DNA from: a virus
Virus record (IMG/VR): IMGVR_UViG_3300038694_000002
Coordinates: 1-40,364 of that record
Length of the DNA: 40,364 nt
Reading direction: 5' to 3' (one strand)
Shown here piece by piece: positions 16,183 through 24,939 of the stretch. Under the pieces are notes generated by a model. That model saw only the letters and a list, made by a program, of their open reading frames with translations. It was not told the DNA's origin and did no database searches. The position numbers and the translations under genes are program-made. Numbering within the stretch: the stretch's first letter is position 1; every line of letters starts with the position of its first letter.

Positions 16183-17052
16183 TTAACTCATTAAAAGTCC
16201 GATCACCGCGCCGGCTGCCATACCCCATGGCCCAGCCGCCGACCCCATGGTTGCACCGGCTAGGGCCCCGCCAGTCATTGCCCCTCCCGCCGCGTTCGCC
16301 AGCGGGCTGCTCGCGTTTGGATTCGGGCCGGTGGTCGTGGTACTTCCACCGAAGTCTCCACGAATCGTCGACATGTAGCGACTCAGCGCGGCATCACGCT
16401 CCGACTGGGCGAACTGCCATCGGGCCATATCTTCGTTCAGATACTGCTGTTGGTCGCCTGTGAACCTGCCGCCGACCTCCGCCATGGTCTGGTATGGCAT
16501 CAGCCCCAGGCCCATGGTCTGAGGAGCCAGTGCCATTGCCTTGACTTGCTGATCAAGACCCTGACCATAGGCTTGATTATAGAACTGCGCGGTCTGATCG
16601 GCCATGGCTCGACTGAGGCCCTGGGACGCAAGGCCCTCGGCAACGCCCTGGCGAGAACTTCCGACCTGGCCGGCTGCCACCGCGTCCCCTCGAATTCCTG
16701 GCATTACGTTCTGATTGAAATCGGTGGCCAACCGCTCATTCATGGCCTTGGTGTACTGCGCCACATAAGGGTTGTTGGCCAAGTCGGGGGCGTTAAGCAT
16801 CTGACTTTGGGTGCCAACGGCCTGTGCGGCCTGCGGTATCATCCCCTGGTTTGCGTACTGTAGCATCCCGTAATCAGCTCCCAGTTCATACTGACCACGG
16901 GGGACGAATGTTTGCCCAGGATAATATTCGTACGGGGTGTTGTAGTTCTCCAGTGCCTGCGAAAATCCCGAGGTCAAATACGGTTGCTGCCTGGCCCACG
17001 GGTCAGCCTTTTGAATTTGCGTAGTGTCGCCGCCGCCGCCGCCTGAACTCAT
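16183..17052 (-). CDS. Virion ejection protein with Gly/Ala-rich hydrophobic tail
   Basis: 289 aa. The start at 17052 is chosen because GAGGTG lies 7 nt upstream and the ATG overlaps the upstream stop (ATGA); an in-frame GTG at 17058 is less likely. An N-terminal Gly run (S-S-G-G-G-G-G) leads into a long Gln/Ala/Met-rich helical region with G-S-S-R-Q-G-V-A-E. The C-terminal 40 residues are Gly/Ala-rich and hydrophobic (G-A-L-A-G-A-T-M-G, A-G-A-V-I-G-L-L-M-S). This looks like a pore-forming or membrane-penetrating ejection protein, and the layout is common in podovirus DNA-transfer proteins. Specific role not assignable. Confidence 0.65.
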   Translation of the reverse strand: MSSGGGGGDTTQIQKADPWARQQPYLTSGFSQALENYNTPYEYYPGQTFVPRGQYELGADYGMLQYANQGMIPQAAQAVGTQSQMLNAPDLANNPYVAQYTKAMNERLATDFNQNVMPGIRGDAVAAGQVGSSRQGVAEGLASQGLSRAMADQTAQFYNQAYGQGLDQQVKAMALAPQTMGLGLMPYQTMAEVGGRFTGDQQQYLNEDMARWQFAQSERDAALSRYMSTIRGDFGGSTTTTGPNPNASSPLANAAGGAMTGGALAGATMGSAAGPWGMAAGAVIGLLMS

Positions 17053-17474
17053 GGGCACACCTCAAAGGTAAAAACCGTATATGCTTCAATAGGATTGTAG
17101 CACGAAAGAGCGCGGTTCCATCCCCGTCGTCCCCATACTTCCACCTCGGTTGCTCCAATGTTCATCGCCCCTTCGCGAACCGTTTCAACCAGTGCTGATA
17201 ACCATTCTTCCATGTCGTCCCCGCCGAGATGCACAACCCTGAAAATCTTCTTACGCTTGGTCTGCACGACCTCAGTAGTGCAGACCCCAATAATCTTAGA
17301 CTCGTCAAACACCATAACGGCTTGCATCCTGCCATTGAGCAGCTCCTCCAAAACGTCCTGGAGGTTCATGTAATGCGTCGACTTGTCCAATGCCCGTTGA
17401 ATGAACGGCGCAATGTCCACCCACACCTTATCAACCCATAGCCTATTGATCGGTTGCACTTCAACACTATTCAT
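17049..17474 (-). CDS. GNAT-fold-like protein of the virion operon
   Basis: 141 aa. The start at 17474 overlaps the upstream stop (ATGA). The order is helix, strand V-M-V-F-D-E-S, strand K-I-I-G-V-C-T-T, strand K-I-F-R-V-V-H-L, a helix (W-L-S-A-L-V-E-T-V), then strand E-V-E-V-W-G-R, which follows the GCN5-related N-acetyltransferase fold. A short motif (L-G-G-D-D) stands where the acetyl-CoA loop should be, without the full R/Q-x-x-G-x-G/A pattern, so catalysis is doubtful. GNAT-like proteins occur in the head-tail regions of several podoviruses with unknown role. The fold assignment is by pattern only. Confidence 0.5.
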   Translation of the reverse strand: MNSVEVQPINRLWVDKVWVDIAPFIQRALDKSTHYMNLQDVLEELLNGRMQAVMVFDESKIIGVCTTEVVQTKRKKIFRVVHLGGDDMEEWLSALVETVREGAMNIGATEVEVWGRRGWNRALSCYNPIEAYTVFTFEVCP

Positions 17475-18019
17475 AAGAACTGCACCCACATTCTTGTTCT
17501 ATTCGCAGCCGCTGTCAGGTTGGACCCGGTGTTGTTTAACACGTAGAGTTGTAGGTATCCAACATTGTTGTGGAACATGGGACCGGCTGATAGGAGTCGG
17601 GTTTCCGTAGACGCTGCCCCTTGATAAGCTATCTGGCGCGGGTTCCTATTCTCAGCAAAGCTGTTAAGAGACACAATCAACCCGGTTGTCCCCGCGGTGA
17701 TCGACGCCTCGTAAATCATTGCAGTGACAGTTATGTAGCTGCATCCTTTCGGGATAATGACGTTGGTCGGATCTGCACTGTTCCAATAGGAATCCAACTT
17801 ACTTCCGGTGTCCTCAACCGCAGCCCAACTCACCAGGGTTACACCTGCCCCGTACACCGTGGCCTGGTTGTCGTAAAGTTCCAAGACGTTTTGCGGGGTT
17901 CCCATGGACGGCTGTACCATGGCGCTACGGATGGCCCACAGTTCACGCTCGATCCATTCTGAATGCACCTCCAATCCATGTTCGGATAACGGCGATGGAG
18001 TTGGTAAATATTGACTCAT
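17471..18019 (-). CDS. Beta-rich virion protein (C1q/jelly-roll-like C-terminus)
   Basis: 182 aa. The N-terminal helix (E-H-G-L-E-V-H-S-E-W-I-E-R-E-L-W) probably attaches to a partner. From about residue 45 the chain is beta-rich (I-T-V-T-A-M-I-Y-E-A, L-I-V-S-L-N-S-F, G-Y-L-Q-L-Y-V-L-N-N-T-G) and ends W-V-Q-F-L, like C1q/TNF-like or jelly-roll domains of phage tail appendages. It is encoded between the nozzle-like protein and the GNAT-like protein with ATGA overlaps on both sides. A tail-tip or fibre-associated structural role is likely; direct receptor binding is possible but not shown. Confidence 0.6.
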   Translation of the reverse strand: MSQYLPTPSPLSEHGLEVHSEWIERELWAIRSAMVQPSMGTPQNVLELYDNQATVYGAGVTLVSWAAVEDTGSKLDSYWNSADPTNVIIPKGCSYITVTAMIYEASITAGTTGLIVSLNSFAENRNPRQIAYQGAASTETRLLSAGPMFHNNVGYLQLYVLNNTGSNLTAAANRTRMWVQFL

Positions 18020-19605
18020 CTGCCGGCCTTGGAAAATTCCACGTTGTAGGAGTCGACTCGCCAGCTTGCATTTTGGTTACTACTGAACTCGATGGCAAAG
18101 AAGCGGCCTTTGCATCGAGTCGAAACTCGACGGTCGGTTCCTATTACAAATGGTATCGGATCATGCCAGATTATCTCTCCCTCAGGCGTATCGGCGTGCC
18201 CGACTCTAACGGATAACGTGGCTGACCCATACGCTCGGGGATAGATGTAACGGAGCAAGAACTTCGAATCGTCGTCGCTATCACCGGGCTTTAACCCAGT
18301 GCGAGAAGCCTTGCAAACGATGTTAGAACCTGCTGCTTGTAGGCCACTTTCGAACTTCCAAATCGTGGAACCTGCGCCGAGGATGGTCTCAGCCGCCGGT
18401 GAAAAAGGAACACTATCCCAAGTCGTCGATGCCAGTGCATTCCACGTCACCGCGCCCCAATCATTCCACGTCGGCGGGCTCTGAACGAGAATCGCCTCGG
18501 CCATGTCGAATATGTTAGGCAGGTCTCTAATCGACGCCGTATTATCAACCCAGTTCCAGATCAACGCCTTGTCCATCGCTCCAGACGATGCGGTTGACGG
18601 GAAGCCTATCCATGCTTCTGATTTTGACTTTAACAGTCGTATCTGAATATTTTGGTAATGGTCAGTATTCAACGCAGAAAGGAACCAATCACGATATTTA
18701 TCCTCCGCGATGGATACAGGGTTCTGCCCATCATGGATATAGATATCCCCGTCCCCAACTACCAAATGCCTCCCATCGATCTCGGCCACGCAACCGGCGG
18801 ACAACGCGCCGCGCATACCCTTGATGCGTTGGAACCTGAACAGCAACGTGCCACCAACAAAACTCATCCGATATACCGCGTCAGTCTTATAAACGAGCAG
18901 GTCATCACGCATGGGGATCGCATCAACGATGTGGCCCTCAGTGCCGGCCAGTACGGTTCTTCCGGCCAGTGAGGTTGCGTCGGTGTAATCCCAGGTCGAC
19001 GGAATGCTGCCTGGATCGGCAACTTCTGACCACCACACCATGTGCGGCCAATGTGTGACGTTGCTAATGATGTTAAAGGCAACGAGGAAGTTCTTATAAG
19101 CCGCAATAACCTTGGCTGACAGCAACACGTCACTCCAATCATTGGTCGCGTCATAGGGTAAATTGGCAAGGTTGCCGGTACCTGGGACGGCCCAGTATTG
19201 AGGTTCGTCCTTACCGTTGTTCAGCACCGGGATCTGATCGAGTACAGTAAGGCCCCACCGCTGCGACGTCGATCCCGTGTATGGGTCATCCCCGGGGGTG
19301 GTCGTGTAGCGTGAAATGTCCGTATGAGTAGTCCCATTGTAGGAGTAAATGGCGTCGACCACCCCATCAGCCGTGGGGGTGTCGGAGGCATATAGCAGGT
19401 AATAAATTGAATCATAAAGGATCTGTGACAGGGAATAGGGGGTTCCTGTCGGAGTAACATACTCGCTATAACCGGCTACATTCTCAATCGCCCCGTTGAT
19501 CAAGCGAACGTTGTTGAGCACTGTCCATGCGTTAGGCGGAAGTTCGACATCAGACGTGTCTTTAACCAGACCTATTTCACCGAGCTTCTTAATTTGCTGT
19601 AGCAC
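18016..19605 (-). CDS. Tail nozzle / DNA stabilisation protein, beta-propeller-like
   Basis: 529 aa, GTG start with AAGGCG upstream. It begins with a G-E-I-G-L-V-K-D segment and contains repeated beta motifs with periodic Trp and Tyr (D-L-L-V-Y-K-T-D-A-V-Y-R-M, L-V-V-G-D-G-D-I-Y-I-H-D-G). This is the pattern of P22 gp10-like and T7 gp12-like nozzle proteins that form the tail tube end and plug packaged DNA. Position just after the fibre gene and two genes from the adaptor fits. The last 80 residues form a separate beta domain. The gene overlaps the C1q-like gene by 4 nt. Confidence 0.75.
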   Translation of the reverse strand: MLQQIKKLGEIGLVKDTSDVELPPNAWTVLNNVRLINGAIENVAGYSEYVTPTGTPYSLSQILYDSIYYLLYASDTPTADGVVDAIYSYNGTTHTDISRYTTTPGDDPYTGSTSQRWGLTVLDQIPVLNNGKDEPQYWAVPGTGNLANLPYDATNDWSDVLLSAKVIAAYKNFLVAFNIISNVTHWPHMVWWSEVADPGSIPSTWDYTDATSLAGRTVLAGTEGHIVDAIPMRDDLLVYKTDAVYRMSFVGGTLLFRFQRIKGMRGALSAGCVAEIDGRHLVVGDGDIYIHDGQNPVSIAEDKYRDWFLSALNTDHYQNIQIRLLKSKSEAWIGFPSTASSGAMDKALIWNWVDNTASIRDLPNIFDMAEAILVQSPPTWNDWGAVTWNALASTTWDSVPFSPAAETILGAGSTIWKFESGLQAAGSNIVCKASRTGLKPGDSDDDSKFLLRYIYPRAYGSATLSVRVGHADTPEGEIIWHDPIPFVIGTDRRVSTRCKGRFFAIEFSSNQNASWRVDSYNVEFSKAGR

Positions 19606-19606
19606 G

Positions 19607-20482
19607 TTATTGCGCCTTGGTAACCCGCAGCCAAGACCCAGCGTGTATCGTCGTGCCTACCGGATCGCTAACACTCTGGGCCCAAGCCAGGCCCAGATTG
19701 CCCGGCGTTGCCGCCGTAGTGATCGTTCCATCGATACGCGCTATATATACGTTGCCATACGAGTTAGTCGCCACTTGTGCGGTAAGACTGTACGCGGTAG
19801 ATAACGTAGGAAGCTTGAATTTGCCATCTGATCCGGTTGGAAACGTGAACCCGTACGTTAAACCGCCCGAAGTGCCAGACGAGTAAATCATAAACAATTC
19901 GAACGCATAGCGGGTCCCAGCTTCAAGGGGCGCGACGAGATGGTCGTCGGCCTGGACAACGGTGGAACTGGTAACAGTCTCGTCGGCAGTCTTAGCCTTT
20001 TGAATAATATCGAGTTCAGTCAAAACCCGCGATCCGCCGTTGTGCAACTCGGCCACGGGAACGTCCAGTACCAAGGGTGTGAGTCCGGAACGAGTGACTG
20101 TCAGGACGTTAATTCCTCCCACATAAGCGTCGTTACGCGTCCGAAGGAGACAAACTTCATCGGTCGCTATCCATTGCCAGATTTTCGAATCAGTAGTGGC
20201 GTCCGTCTCGTTTAGTGTCAAGGACGGGGTTGCGGACGCGATGACTTGGTAATCTGTGAATGTGTTGGGGCCCAACGTGGCAACCGAGGTCTTTCCGTCC
20301 AACAGATTCAGTTCGGCCTCGGTCGCCGTCACCGCGGCCCCTACGAAATTAGGGAAGCTTCCAGCCAAGCCGGTCTTGATGTTCCGAATATGATTATCAC
20401 CCTCGGCTGCGAAATCAGTGCCGTCACTGACCGGATTCGTATCATCCAGATCAGATATGTATGTTACGCTTTCAACTGTCAT
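19607..20482 (-). CDS. Tail fibre / appendage protein
   Basis: 291 aa. The N-terminal region carries D-F-A-A-E-G-D-N-H-I-R-N-I-K and then V-T-A-T-E-A-E-L-N-L-L-D-G, motifs common in phage tail fibre shafts near the attachment end. The middle is a beta-rich shaft, and the C-terminal 120 residues look like a globular beta domain (Y-A-F-E-L-F-M-I-Y, V-Y-I-A-R-I-D-G-T-I). It probably forms a trimeric fibre at the tail. It overlaps the adaptor stop (ATGA), so both are made together. No depolymerase motif was recognised. Confidence 0.7.
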   Translation of the reverse strand: MTVESVTYISDLDDTNPVSDGTDFAAEGDNHIRNIKTGLAGSFPNFVGAAVTATEAELNLLDGKTSVATLGPNTFTDYQVIASATPSLTLNETDATTDSKIWQWIATDEVCLLRTRNDAYVGGINVLTVTRSGLTPLVLDVPVAELHNGGSRVLTELDIIQKAKTADETVTSSTVVQADDHLVAPLEAGTRYAFELFMIYSSGTSGGLTYGFTFPTGSDGKFKLPTLSTAYSLTAQVATNSYGNVYIARIDGTITTAATPGNLGLAWAQSVSDPVGTTIHAGSWLRVTKAQ

Positions 20483-21108
20483 GGTGTCGGCCTATCGAGC
20501 AATACGCGGGGTCGGCCCATTGCCGACCGTGAGGTTATGTCCTTCATTACCGAATCCCAAGCCAAGGCCAGGTTCTCAGCGGCCATCGCCTTCCCATCGC
20601 GGTCTCGCAGAAAGTCATAGAACTCCATCAACGAGCCTTGAAGGTAGAGATCCGGGAAGTTGGTCAGAATGTCATTGGTTGCTACCGAGCCAGACAGGGA
20701 TTCTCGTTCTTGGTAATACTCGATGGTGACCACATAGACCGCATCCGGGATTGGGGAAAACTCGAAACTATCCGAGTGTTCAACCCAACCCCTAGGCACT
20801 CCATTCTCATAGAACGAGTACCAGTCCTTGGCCTGGTCGAGATTTAATCTCGGAATGGTAATTGACCCTCCACCGGCAGCCAACGAGATGTGCTTCACGC
20901 CCTTATACCGAGTCGGCTTACTGATGGTCGAGGTTCCGGCTACTGTGCTCGTGGACGTGCTCACCGTCAGCCTGTCGTTGCCCTTTAGTCGACGGAATAT
21001 CTTCTTCTCGGCCAGGGCAATGAAGTCGGGCAACAACGCGGTGTGTGTCGTGTCCTCGGCCCATGTCTCAATGGCAGTCTGTAGTTCGGCGTAGGTAGAG
21101 ATGGCCAC
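20479..21108 (-). CDS. Head-tail adaptor protein (tail tubular A / SU10 adaptor-like)
   Basis: 209 aa, GTG start with GGAAGG 7 nt upstream. The first part (Y-A-E-L-Q-T-A-I-E-T-W) and F-I-A-L-A-E-K-K-I-F-R-R-L are signatures I associate with podovirus adaptor proteins that form a ring under the portal. A beta-rich middle (R-Y-K-G-V-K-H-I-S-L) and a helical end (A-M-A-A-E-N-L-A-L-A-W-D-S-V) follow, as in that family. Its place between capsid genes and nozzle supports the call. Confidence 0.8.
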   Translation of the reverse strand: MAISTYAELQTAIETWAEDTTHTALLPDFIALAEKKIFRRLKGNDRLTVSTSTSTVAGTSTISKPTRYKGVKHISLAAGGGSITIPRLNLDQAKDWYSFYENGVPRGWVEHSDSFEFSPIPDAVYVVTIEYYQERESLSGSVATNDILTNFPDLYLQGSLMEFYDFLRDRDGKAMAAENLALAWDSVMKDITSRSAMGRPRVLLDRPTP

Positions 21109-21111
21109 AGC

Positions 21112-21627
21112 TTACCTTCCGGCGATCGCCTGTTCCAACAGCCGCTCCATGTCCTGTTTATTGGTCCCGCGCTCAAACCCGATACCCATCGCGCCGAGCG
21201 CCTTGCTGAGATCTTCCACCGTGTTGCCGGTACGCACTTCCTGACCGCCGCGTCGCCGCGCTCCACGAATACCCTTGGATTCCCGGATACGGGCCTTTGA
21301 CCAGCCGAGGCGTTCGGTGGCATCGTCGACCGGATCCTTGTCGGCCAAGAACTCAACTCGATCCATGCCGCCGCCGTGAACCTCGAAGGCAGACTTCACC
21401 GATGCCTCAGTACATCGCTTGTCATCCCACTCGGAATAGATACCGCATTTTCGTTTATCGTTGTCTGGAAGTTCCTCAACGATATATCCACGTTGGGCTA
21501 CAGCAGTTTCGAGGTTCTTGTGGTTGTCACGGGTCAATTGCATGATCCGATAAAATCCATCCGGCAGCACGATGCTGGCGGTATAGAGACGACCGTCGTC
21601 CACGGCCTTGTACAATTTGTATTTCAC
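21112..21627 (-). CDS. Hypothetical virion-operon protein
   Basis: 171 aa. GTG start with GAGGG upstream, overlapping the previous stop (GTGA). The N-terminal half is beta-like (L-Y-T-A-S-I-V-L-P-D-G-F-Y-R-I-M). The middle contains a Cys pair (K-C-G and R-C-T), and a basic stretch (G-A-R-R-R-G-G-Q) precedes a helical C-terminus. No family recognised. It lies between the small protein at 21624 and the adaptor, so a head-completion or assembly role is possible. Confidence 0.6.
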   Translation of the reverse strand: MKYKLYKAVDDGRLYTASIVLPDGFYRIMQLTRDNHKNLETAVAQRGYIVEELPDNDKRKCGIYSEWDDKRCTEASVKSAFEVHGGGMDRVEFLADKDPVDDATERLGWSKARIRESKGIRGARRRGGQEVRTGNTVEDLSKALGAMGIGFERGTNKQDMERLLEQAIAGR

Positions 21628-21962
21628 ACTCTACCCTCACAGGTTCGAAGCCCCCGAAAGTCGGGGTCGTTTAAAACTTTCCGCAGCGTTTTTTCGTTCA
21701 TCACATGCCATCCATCGGCACCCTCTGAGATGACGCCACGAAACATCAAATCATGTAGCACGGTCGACGGAATACGGGCAATCCACCGAAGATTATCCTT
21801 ATTCTTCGGGATCGCCTTGCCGACGTGATTGGAAATCTTTCGGTTGTGATCGATGATCGGGGCAACCTCCTGTTCGTGCCGGATGAATAGATTCCCATCA
21901 TCGTCGCCGTCGACGATGGTACGAATGTCGGAGTCCCATTCATTTCGAAGAACTTGCACCAA
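21624..21962 (-). CDS. Small conserved-type phage head-region protein
   Basis: 112 aa. The start is GTG at 21959 or TTG at 21962; a GAGGGGG ribosome site sits 6 nt before the GTG. It contains H-E-Q-E-V-A-P-I-I-D-H-N-R-K and R-W-I-A-R-I-P-S-T-V-L, patterns I recall from short proteins encoded between capsid and adaptor genes in several phages. Those proteins have no established function. The gene overlaps the glycosyltransferase-like gene by about 20 nt. Confidence 0.6.
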   Translation of the reverse strand: MVQVLRNEWDSDIRTIVDGDDDGNLFIRHEQEVAPIIDHNRKISNHVGKAIPKNKDNLRWIARIPSTVLHDLMFRGVISEGADGWHVMNEKTLRKVLNDPDFRGLRTCEGRV

Positions 21963-22665
21963 TCACCCCCTCATTTTCCGTGTACATCATGTGATAGTTG
22001 TACTCGAACGAACCTATGTGTTCCACGAACTTCGACAGATCGTGATCGAGCATAACCTTGTAGCCTGCTTTCCGGCACTTGTCGAACAGATTCACGTCCT
22101 CGCTGATCCGCTTCAGATCGCCATTCTCGATAACCCACTCGAATCGAAACCATGGACGCCGGATCGACTCGAACACTTCTCGGCAAAACAGGGCCACACC
22201 GAGACCGCCGCCTCGAACTTCCTGCAATCCATGATCACTGTCTCTAGTCGGGAGCCACTCGTTATCAAGCGACTTGGTGACCGGCCAGCTTGGAACCTGC
22301 CGCCTGGGATAGTTCGCGATCACGATGTCCTCGTGACGGTTAACCATCCAGTGACAGGTATCCGGGGGAAACTTCATGTCGGAGTCCAGCCATAGGATGT
22401 GCGTAACGTCCGGATCTTCCAAGGCGCTCAGGACCATGTGTTCCCGGTTGTAGGCCAAATCCGAACCCTGTCGATTGATGGCGAACCAGTCGGACTTTTC
22501 GCGCCCGATGGGAAGTTCAGATAGGCTTTTGCAGAGATCGGCGAAATTGAGACCGAAGGCCCCATGCCAGGTTTCCAAGCTGGGGATAAGGATCGCCAGC
22601 TTGAACTTTTCAACAAGCCCCGGCCTGTGGTGGCCGGGGTCGTTCATACTGATGATGTCAGCCAT
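21940..22665 (-). CDS. GT-A-type glycosyltransferase
   Basis: 241 aa. A first strand A-I-L-I-P-S-L is followed by a helix, then H-I-L-W-L-D-S-D-M with the D-S-D metal/nucleotide-sugar motif (D94, D96), E-V-R-G-G-G-L-G-V-A, and a late acidic motif S-E-D-V-N-L-F-D-K followed by V-E-H-I-G. These are the hallmarks of GT-A-fold, family 2-like transferases. It is placed in the middle of the head genes, immediately after the capsid gene. Targets could be a virion protein, the host surface or modified DNA bases; the sequence does not tell which. Similar genes occur in the same position in some other phages, as I recall. Confidence 0.75.
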   Translation of the reverse strand: MADIISMNDPGHHRPGLVEKFKLAILIPSLETWHGAFGLNFADLCKSLSELPIGREKSDWFAINRQGSDLAYNREHMVLSALEDPDVTHILWLDSDMKFPPDTCHWMVNRHEDIVIANYPRRQVPSWPVTKSLDNEWLPTRDSDHGLQEVRGGGLGVALFCREVFESIRRPWFRFEWVIENGDLKRISEDVNLFDKCRKAGYKVMLDHDLSKFVEHIGSFEYNYHMMYTENEGVIGASSSK

Positions 22666-22668
22666 GCG

Positions 22669-23583
22669 TTACGAAGTAGTGGTGTTGATGATGGAAGCGT
22701 TGCCGTATTCCGCCAGGCACTCCAAAGTGACCTCCATGATCAGCGCACGTTTCTCGGCGTCGCCGGTCTTTGCCAGGTCATGAAGCTTCAGCGGACGCAG
22801 GTAGGCGAGCCGCCACAGATCAGACTGAATGGCGTAAACCTCGTCGGCAACCGTGAAATGATCCGGGATTACCTTGAGCACGTTGAAGTCGGACTCGTAG
22901 ACGTCGACCGCATGAACGAAACGGCGATCCCGTGCGTCGAGATTCTTGGTCACGCCAGTGGTGAATCCAGAGATCACGGTCTTATTGTAGGAACCGACGA
23001 ACAGTTTGTCAGGCCGTCCACCGTCGTCCCAAGCTTGCTTGGCCAGGGTGTCGATCTGAGACTGCGTGACGGTGTTCGTGCCGAGGTTGTCGGTCTGGTT
23101 GGTTGCGATCCACCCGGCCACACCCTCCATCTGACGGGCGGTCGTGGCGCCACCGGTCACCGACTGAGTGTTGTTCAGTGCCCCAAACTCCAGGTCCCGG
23201 GCGATCTCTTTGGTCTGCTTGGCGACCTGATAGGCCAGCTCCCGACCCTTACCCGCCTTGTTCACTATGTCCTGGGTGCCGGAGATGATGATGGACTTGA
23301 CGTGGATCTGGGTGCGATTGGAGACCCGGGTGCCGGAACCCGCCGCTGTGAAGGTAATCTCGTTACCTTCAATGTTTGCATTGTTAGCAGCTGCCGCAAG
23401 AGTATCCTGCATCCACTCATGCAACACCGCGTTCGCCGTGGCCTTGCCGATACCTGAAATGAACGGGGTTTCGGTCGGGTCGATGTTGGTGATCAGATCG
23501 GACAGATCTTCCCGGTTGAATTTGCCGATGCCGGTCGCACCGGCCATGCCGTAAACAGTAGTCGTGCCAGTAAAAATGGCCAT
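22669..23583 (-). CDS. Major capsid protein (SU10 / DUF5309 family, HK97 fold)
   Basis: 304 aa from the ATG at 23583, which has GAGG 8 nt upstream; a frame extending eight codons further has no ribosome site. The N-terminal R-E-D-L-S-D-L-I-T-N-I-D-P and T-P-F-I-S-G-I-G-K, followed by L-H-E-W, are diagnostic in my memory for the SU10-type (DUF5309) capsid proteins. The rest has the expected alternation of beta strands and a long helix. It forms the icosahedral shell and lies directly after the scaffold gene, the standard order. Confidence 0.85.
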   Translation of the reverse strand: MAIFTGTTTVYGMAGATGIGKFNREDLSDLITNIDPTETPFISGIGKATANAVLHEWMQDTLAAAANNANIEGNEITFTAAGSGTRVSNRTQIHVKSIIISGTQDIVNKAGKGRELAYQVAKQTKEIARDLEFGALNNTQSVTGGATTARQMEGVAGWIATNQTDNLGTNTVTQSQIDTLAKQAWDDGGRPDKLFVGSYNKTVISGFTTGVTKNLDARDRRFVHAVDVYESDFNVLKVIPDHFTVADEVYAIQSDLWRLAYLRPLKLHDLAKTGDAEKRALIMEVTLECLAEYGNASIINTTTS

Positions 23584-23593
23584 TTGAAAAACC

Positions 23594-24694
23594 TCACATT
23601 TTGTCAAAACCTAATCGATCAAAGAGATGATCCGCCCAGTCCTGGGTTGCCCCAGTTTGTATAGCGCGTTTCGCCGCTTTCTGTGATCGCGTAGTCTTCG
23701 ACGGTGACTGTTTCCCAGTGCCTGACCTGACCGCCCTCGGCGGGATGGAGCGCTTGCGCTTGCTCTTCAGGGTCGGCTTGGCCGCCTTACCGTTGTCGTT
23801 ACTGCGATGTTCACCGGTTCCCTGGCCCATGGCCCGCATCGCTGCCGCAATGATCAGCTTTTGCCGGTGATCTATGACGCCCTGCTGAAGTTCGGCATCC
23901 GAGTATCCAATCCGGCGCAGGAATTCTGTCGCTGCCGAATCGTCATAATCTGGAACCAACTCCTTAGCACGGGCATCTTCATGCGCCTTCCATTGCGTGA
24001 ACTGTTGCTGCTGGTACGCCTGAGCCTGTTGCGTAACTCGTTGGCGTTCCTGCATCTTTTGCTGAAGTGTAGCACGCCCGGAAAGAATCTGCCTAGCCTT
24101 GGCGCGATCCTCGTCGTAGTCACTTGAGACGAGTTTGGCAAGATCCTCGTCGGAGATCTGAAGTGATGGATCGGTTTGCGGCATGCCACCGGTCTGGAAG
24201 TAGTTATTCACGTACTCCAGAAAAGCCGGGTCTTCCCGGGCATAACTGACCAGTTGGGAGTACGGCAGCATTTCCCGCTGCTGCTCGGCCATCTGCTGCT
24301 TGCCCTGGGTGTAATCTTTGTTGCGCTGGTATCCACCGATCAGGTCATGGTAGGAAACATACTCGGACTTCCCATCGACAACGATCTCATGCATGGTGTC
24401 CTTGAGCAGGTCGTCGATTTCCATGTCGAACGGCTTGCCGTCCTTGCCCATCAAGGTGAGCTTGGAAACGCCTTCCGGCGCTTCGTCTACCTCATCCCCT
24501 TCTGCTTCCTCCAGGTCTTCCCCTTCTTCGCCCCCCTCGAGTCCTTCATCTTCCGCTCCTTCTTCATCGGGCACGCTTTCTTCATTCCGCTCTTCATCGT
24601 CGTAGCTCTCATCGGGTTCAGGTTGCGTTTCAGCCTGGCCCAAATACTCGTTGGCCAGACCGTCTAAAATCTCGGTTACCATTTCATTGCTCAT
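23594..24694 (-). CDS. Scaffolding protein
   Basis: 366 aa. After a short helix, residues about 20-75 are an extreme acidic tract of Glu/Asp/Gly. A beta-like domain with M-G-K-D-G-K-P-F-D follows, then Gln-rich coiled coils (K-Q-Q-M-A-E-Q-Q-R-E-M, V-T-Q-Q-A-Q-A-Y-Q-Q-Q). The C-terminus is very basic (K-S-K-R-K-R-S). Acidic N-terminus, central coiled coils and a basic C-terminal capsid-binding end are typical of phage scaffolds, and the gene immediately precedes the capsid gene. Start overlaps the gene upstream by ATGA. Confidence 0.8.
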   Translation of the reverse strand: MSNEMVTEILDGLANEYLGQAETQPEPDESYDDEERNEESVPDEEGAEDEGLEGGEEGEDLEEAEGDEVDEAPEGVSKLTLMGKDGKPFDMEIDDLLKDTMHEIVVDGKSEYVSYHDLIGGYQRNKDYTQGKQQMAEQQREMLPYSQLVSYAREDPAFLEYVNNYFQTGGMPQTDPSLQISDEDLAKLVSSDYDEDRAKARQILSGRATLQQKMQERQRVTQQAQAYQQQQFTQWKAHEDARAKELVPDYDDSAATEFLRRIGYSDAELQQGVIDHRQKLIIAAAMRAMGQGTGEHRSNDNGKAAKPTLKSKRKRSIPPRAVRSGTGKQSPSKTTRSQKAAKRAIQTGATQDWADHLFDRLGFDKM

Positions 24695-24939
24695 GCGATA
24701 CCTCGCTTCATCTCGCTTAGTCTCCCGGTCTGAATGTAGGATTGCAGATGCAATTTCAACCGCTCGACCGCTTTCAAATACGCGAACAGTTCTTCGCGCT
24801 CCTGTGGATTCTTTGACATCCGAAAGTCTTGTAAAAGCTGCTCTTGAGCCTCGGCGAAGAATCCGGTAATCATGGGATCGGCCAGCAACACTTCGGCATG
24901 CTGCCGGTCACGTTCAGTGTTAATAATCGGTTTTGCCAT
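24691..24939 (-). CDS. Small helical head-region protein
   Basis: 82 aa, almost wholly helical and charged (A-E-A-Q-E-Q-L-L-Q-D-F, R-E-E-L-F-A-Y-L-K-A-V-E-R-L-K). The start at 24939 shares one base with the upstream stop. It sits directly before the scaffold gene; short helical proteins in this place are common in podovirus head operons. Function unknown; an assembly cofactor is possible. Confidence 0.6.
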   Translation of the reverse strand: MAKPIINTERDRQHAEVLLADPMITGFFAEAQEQLLQDFRMSKNPQEREELFAYLKAVERLKLHLQSYIQTGRLSEMKRGIA

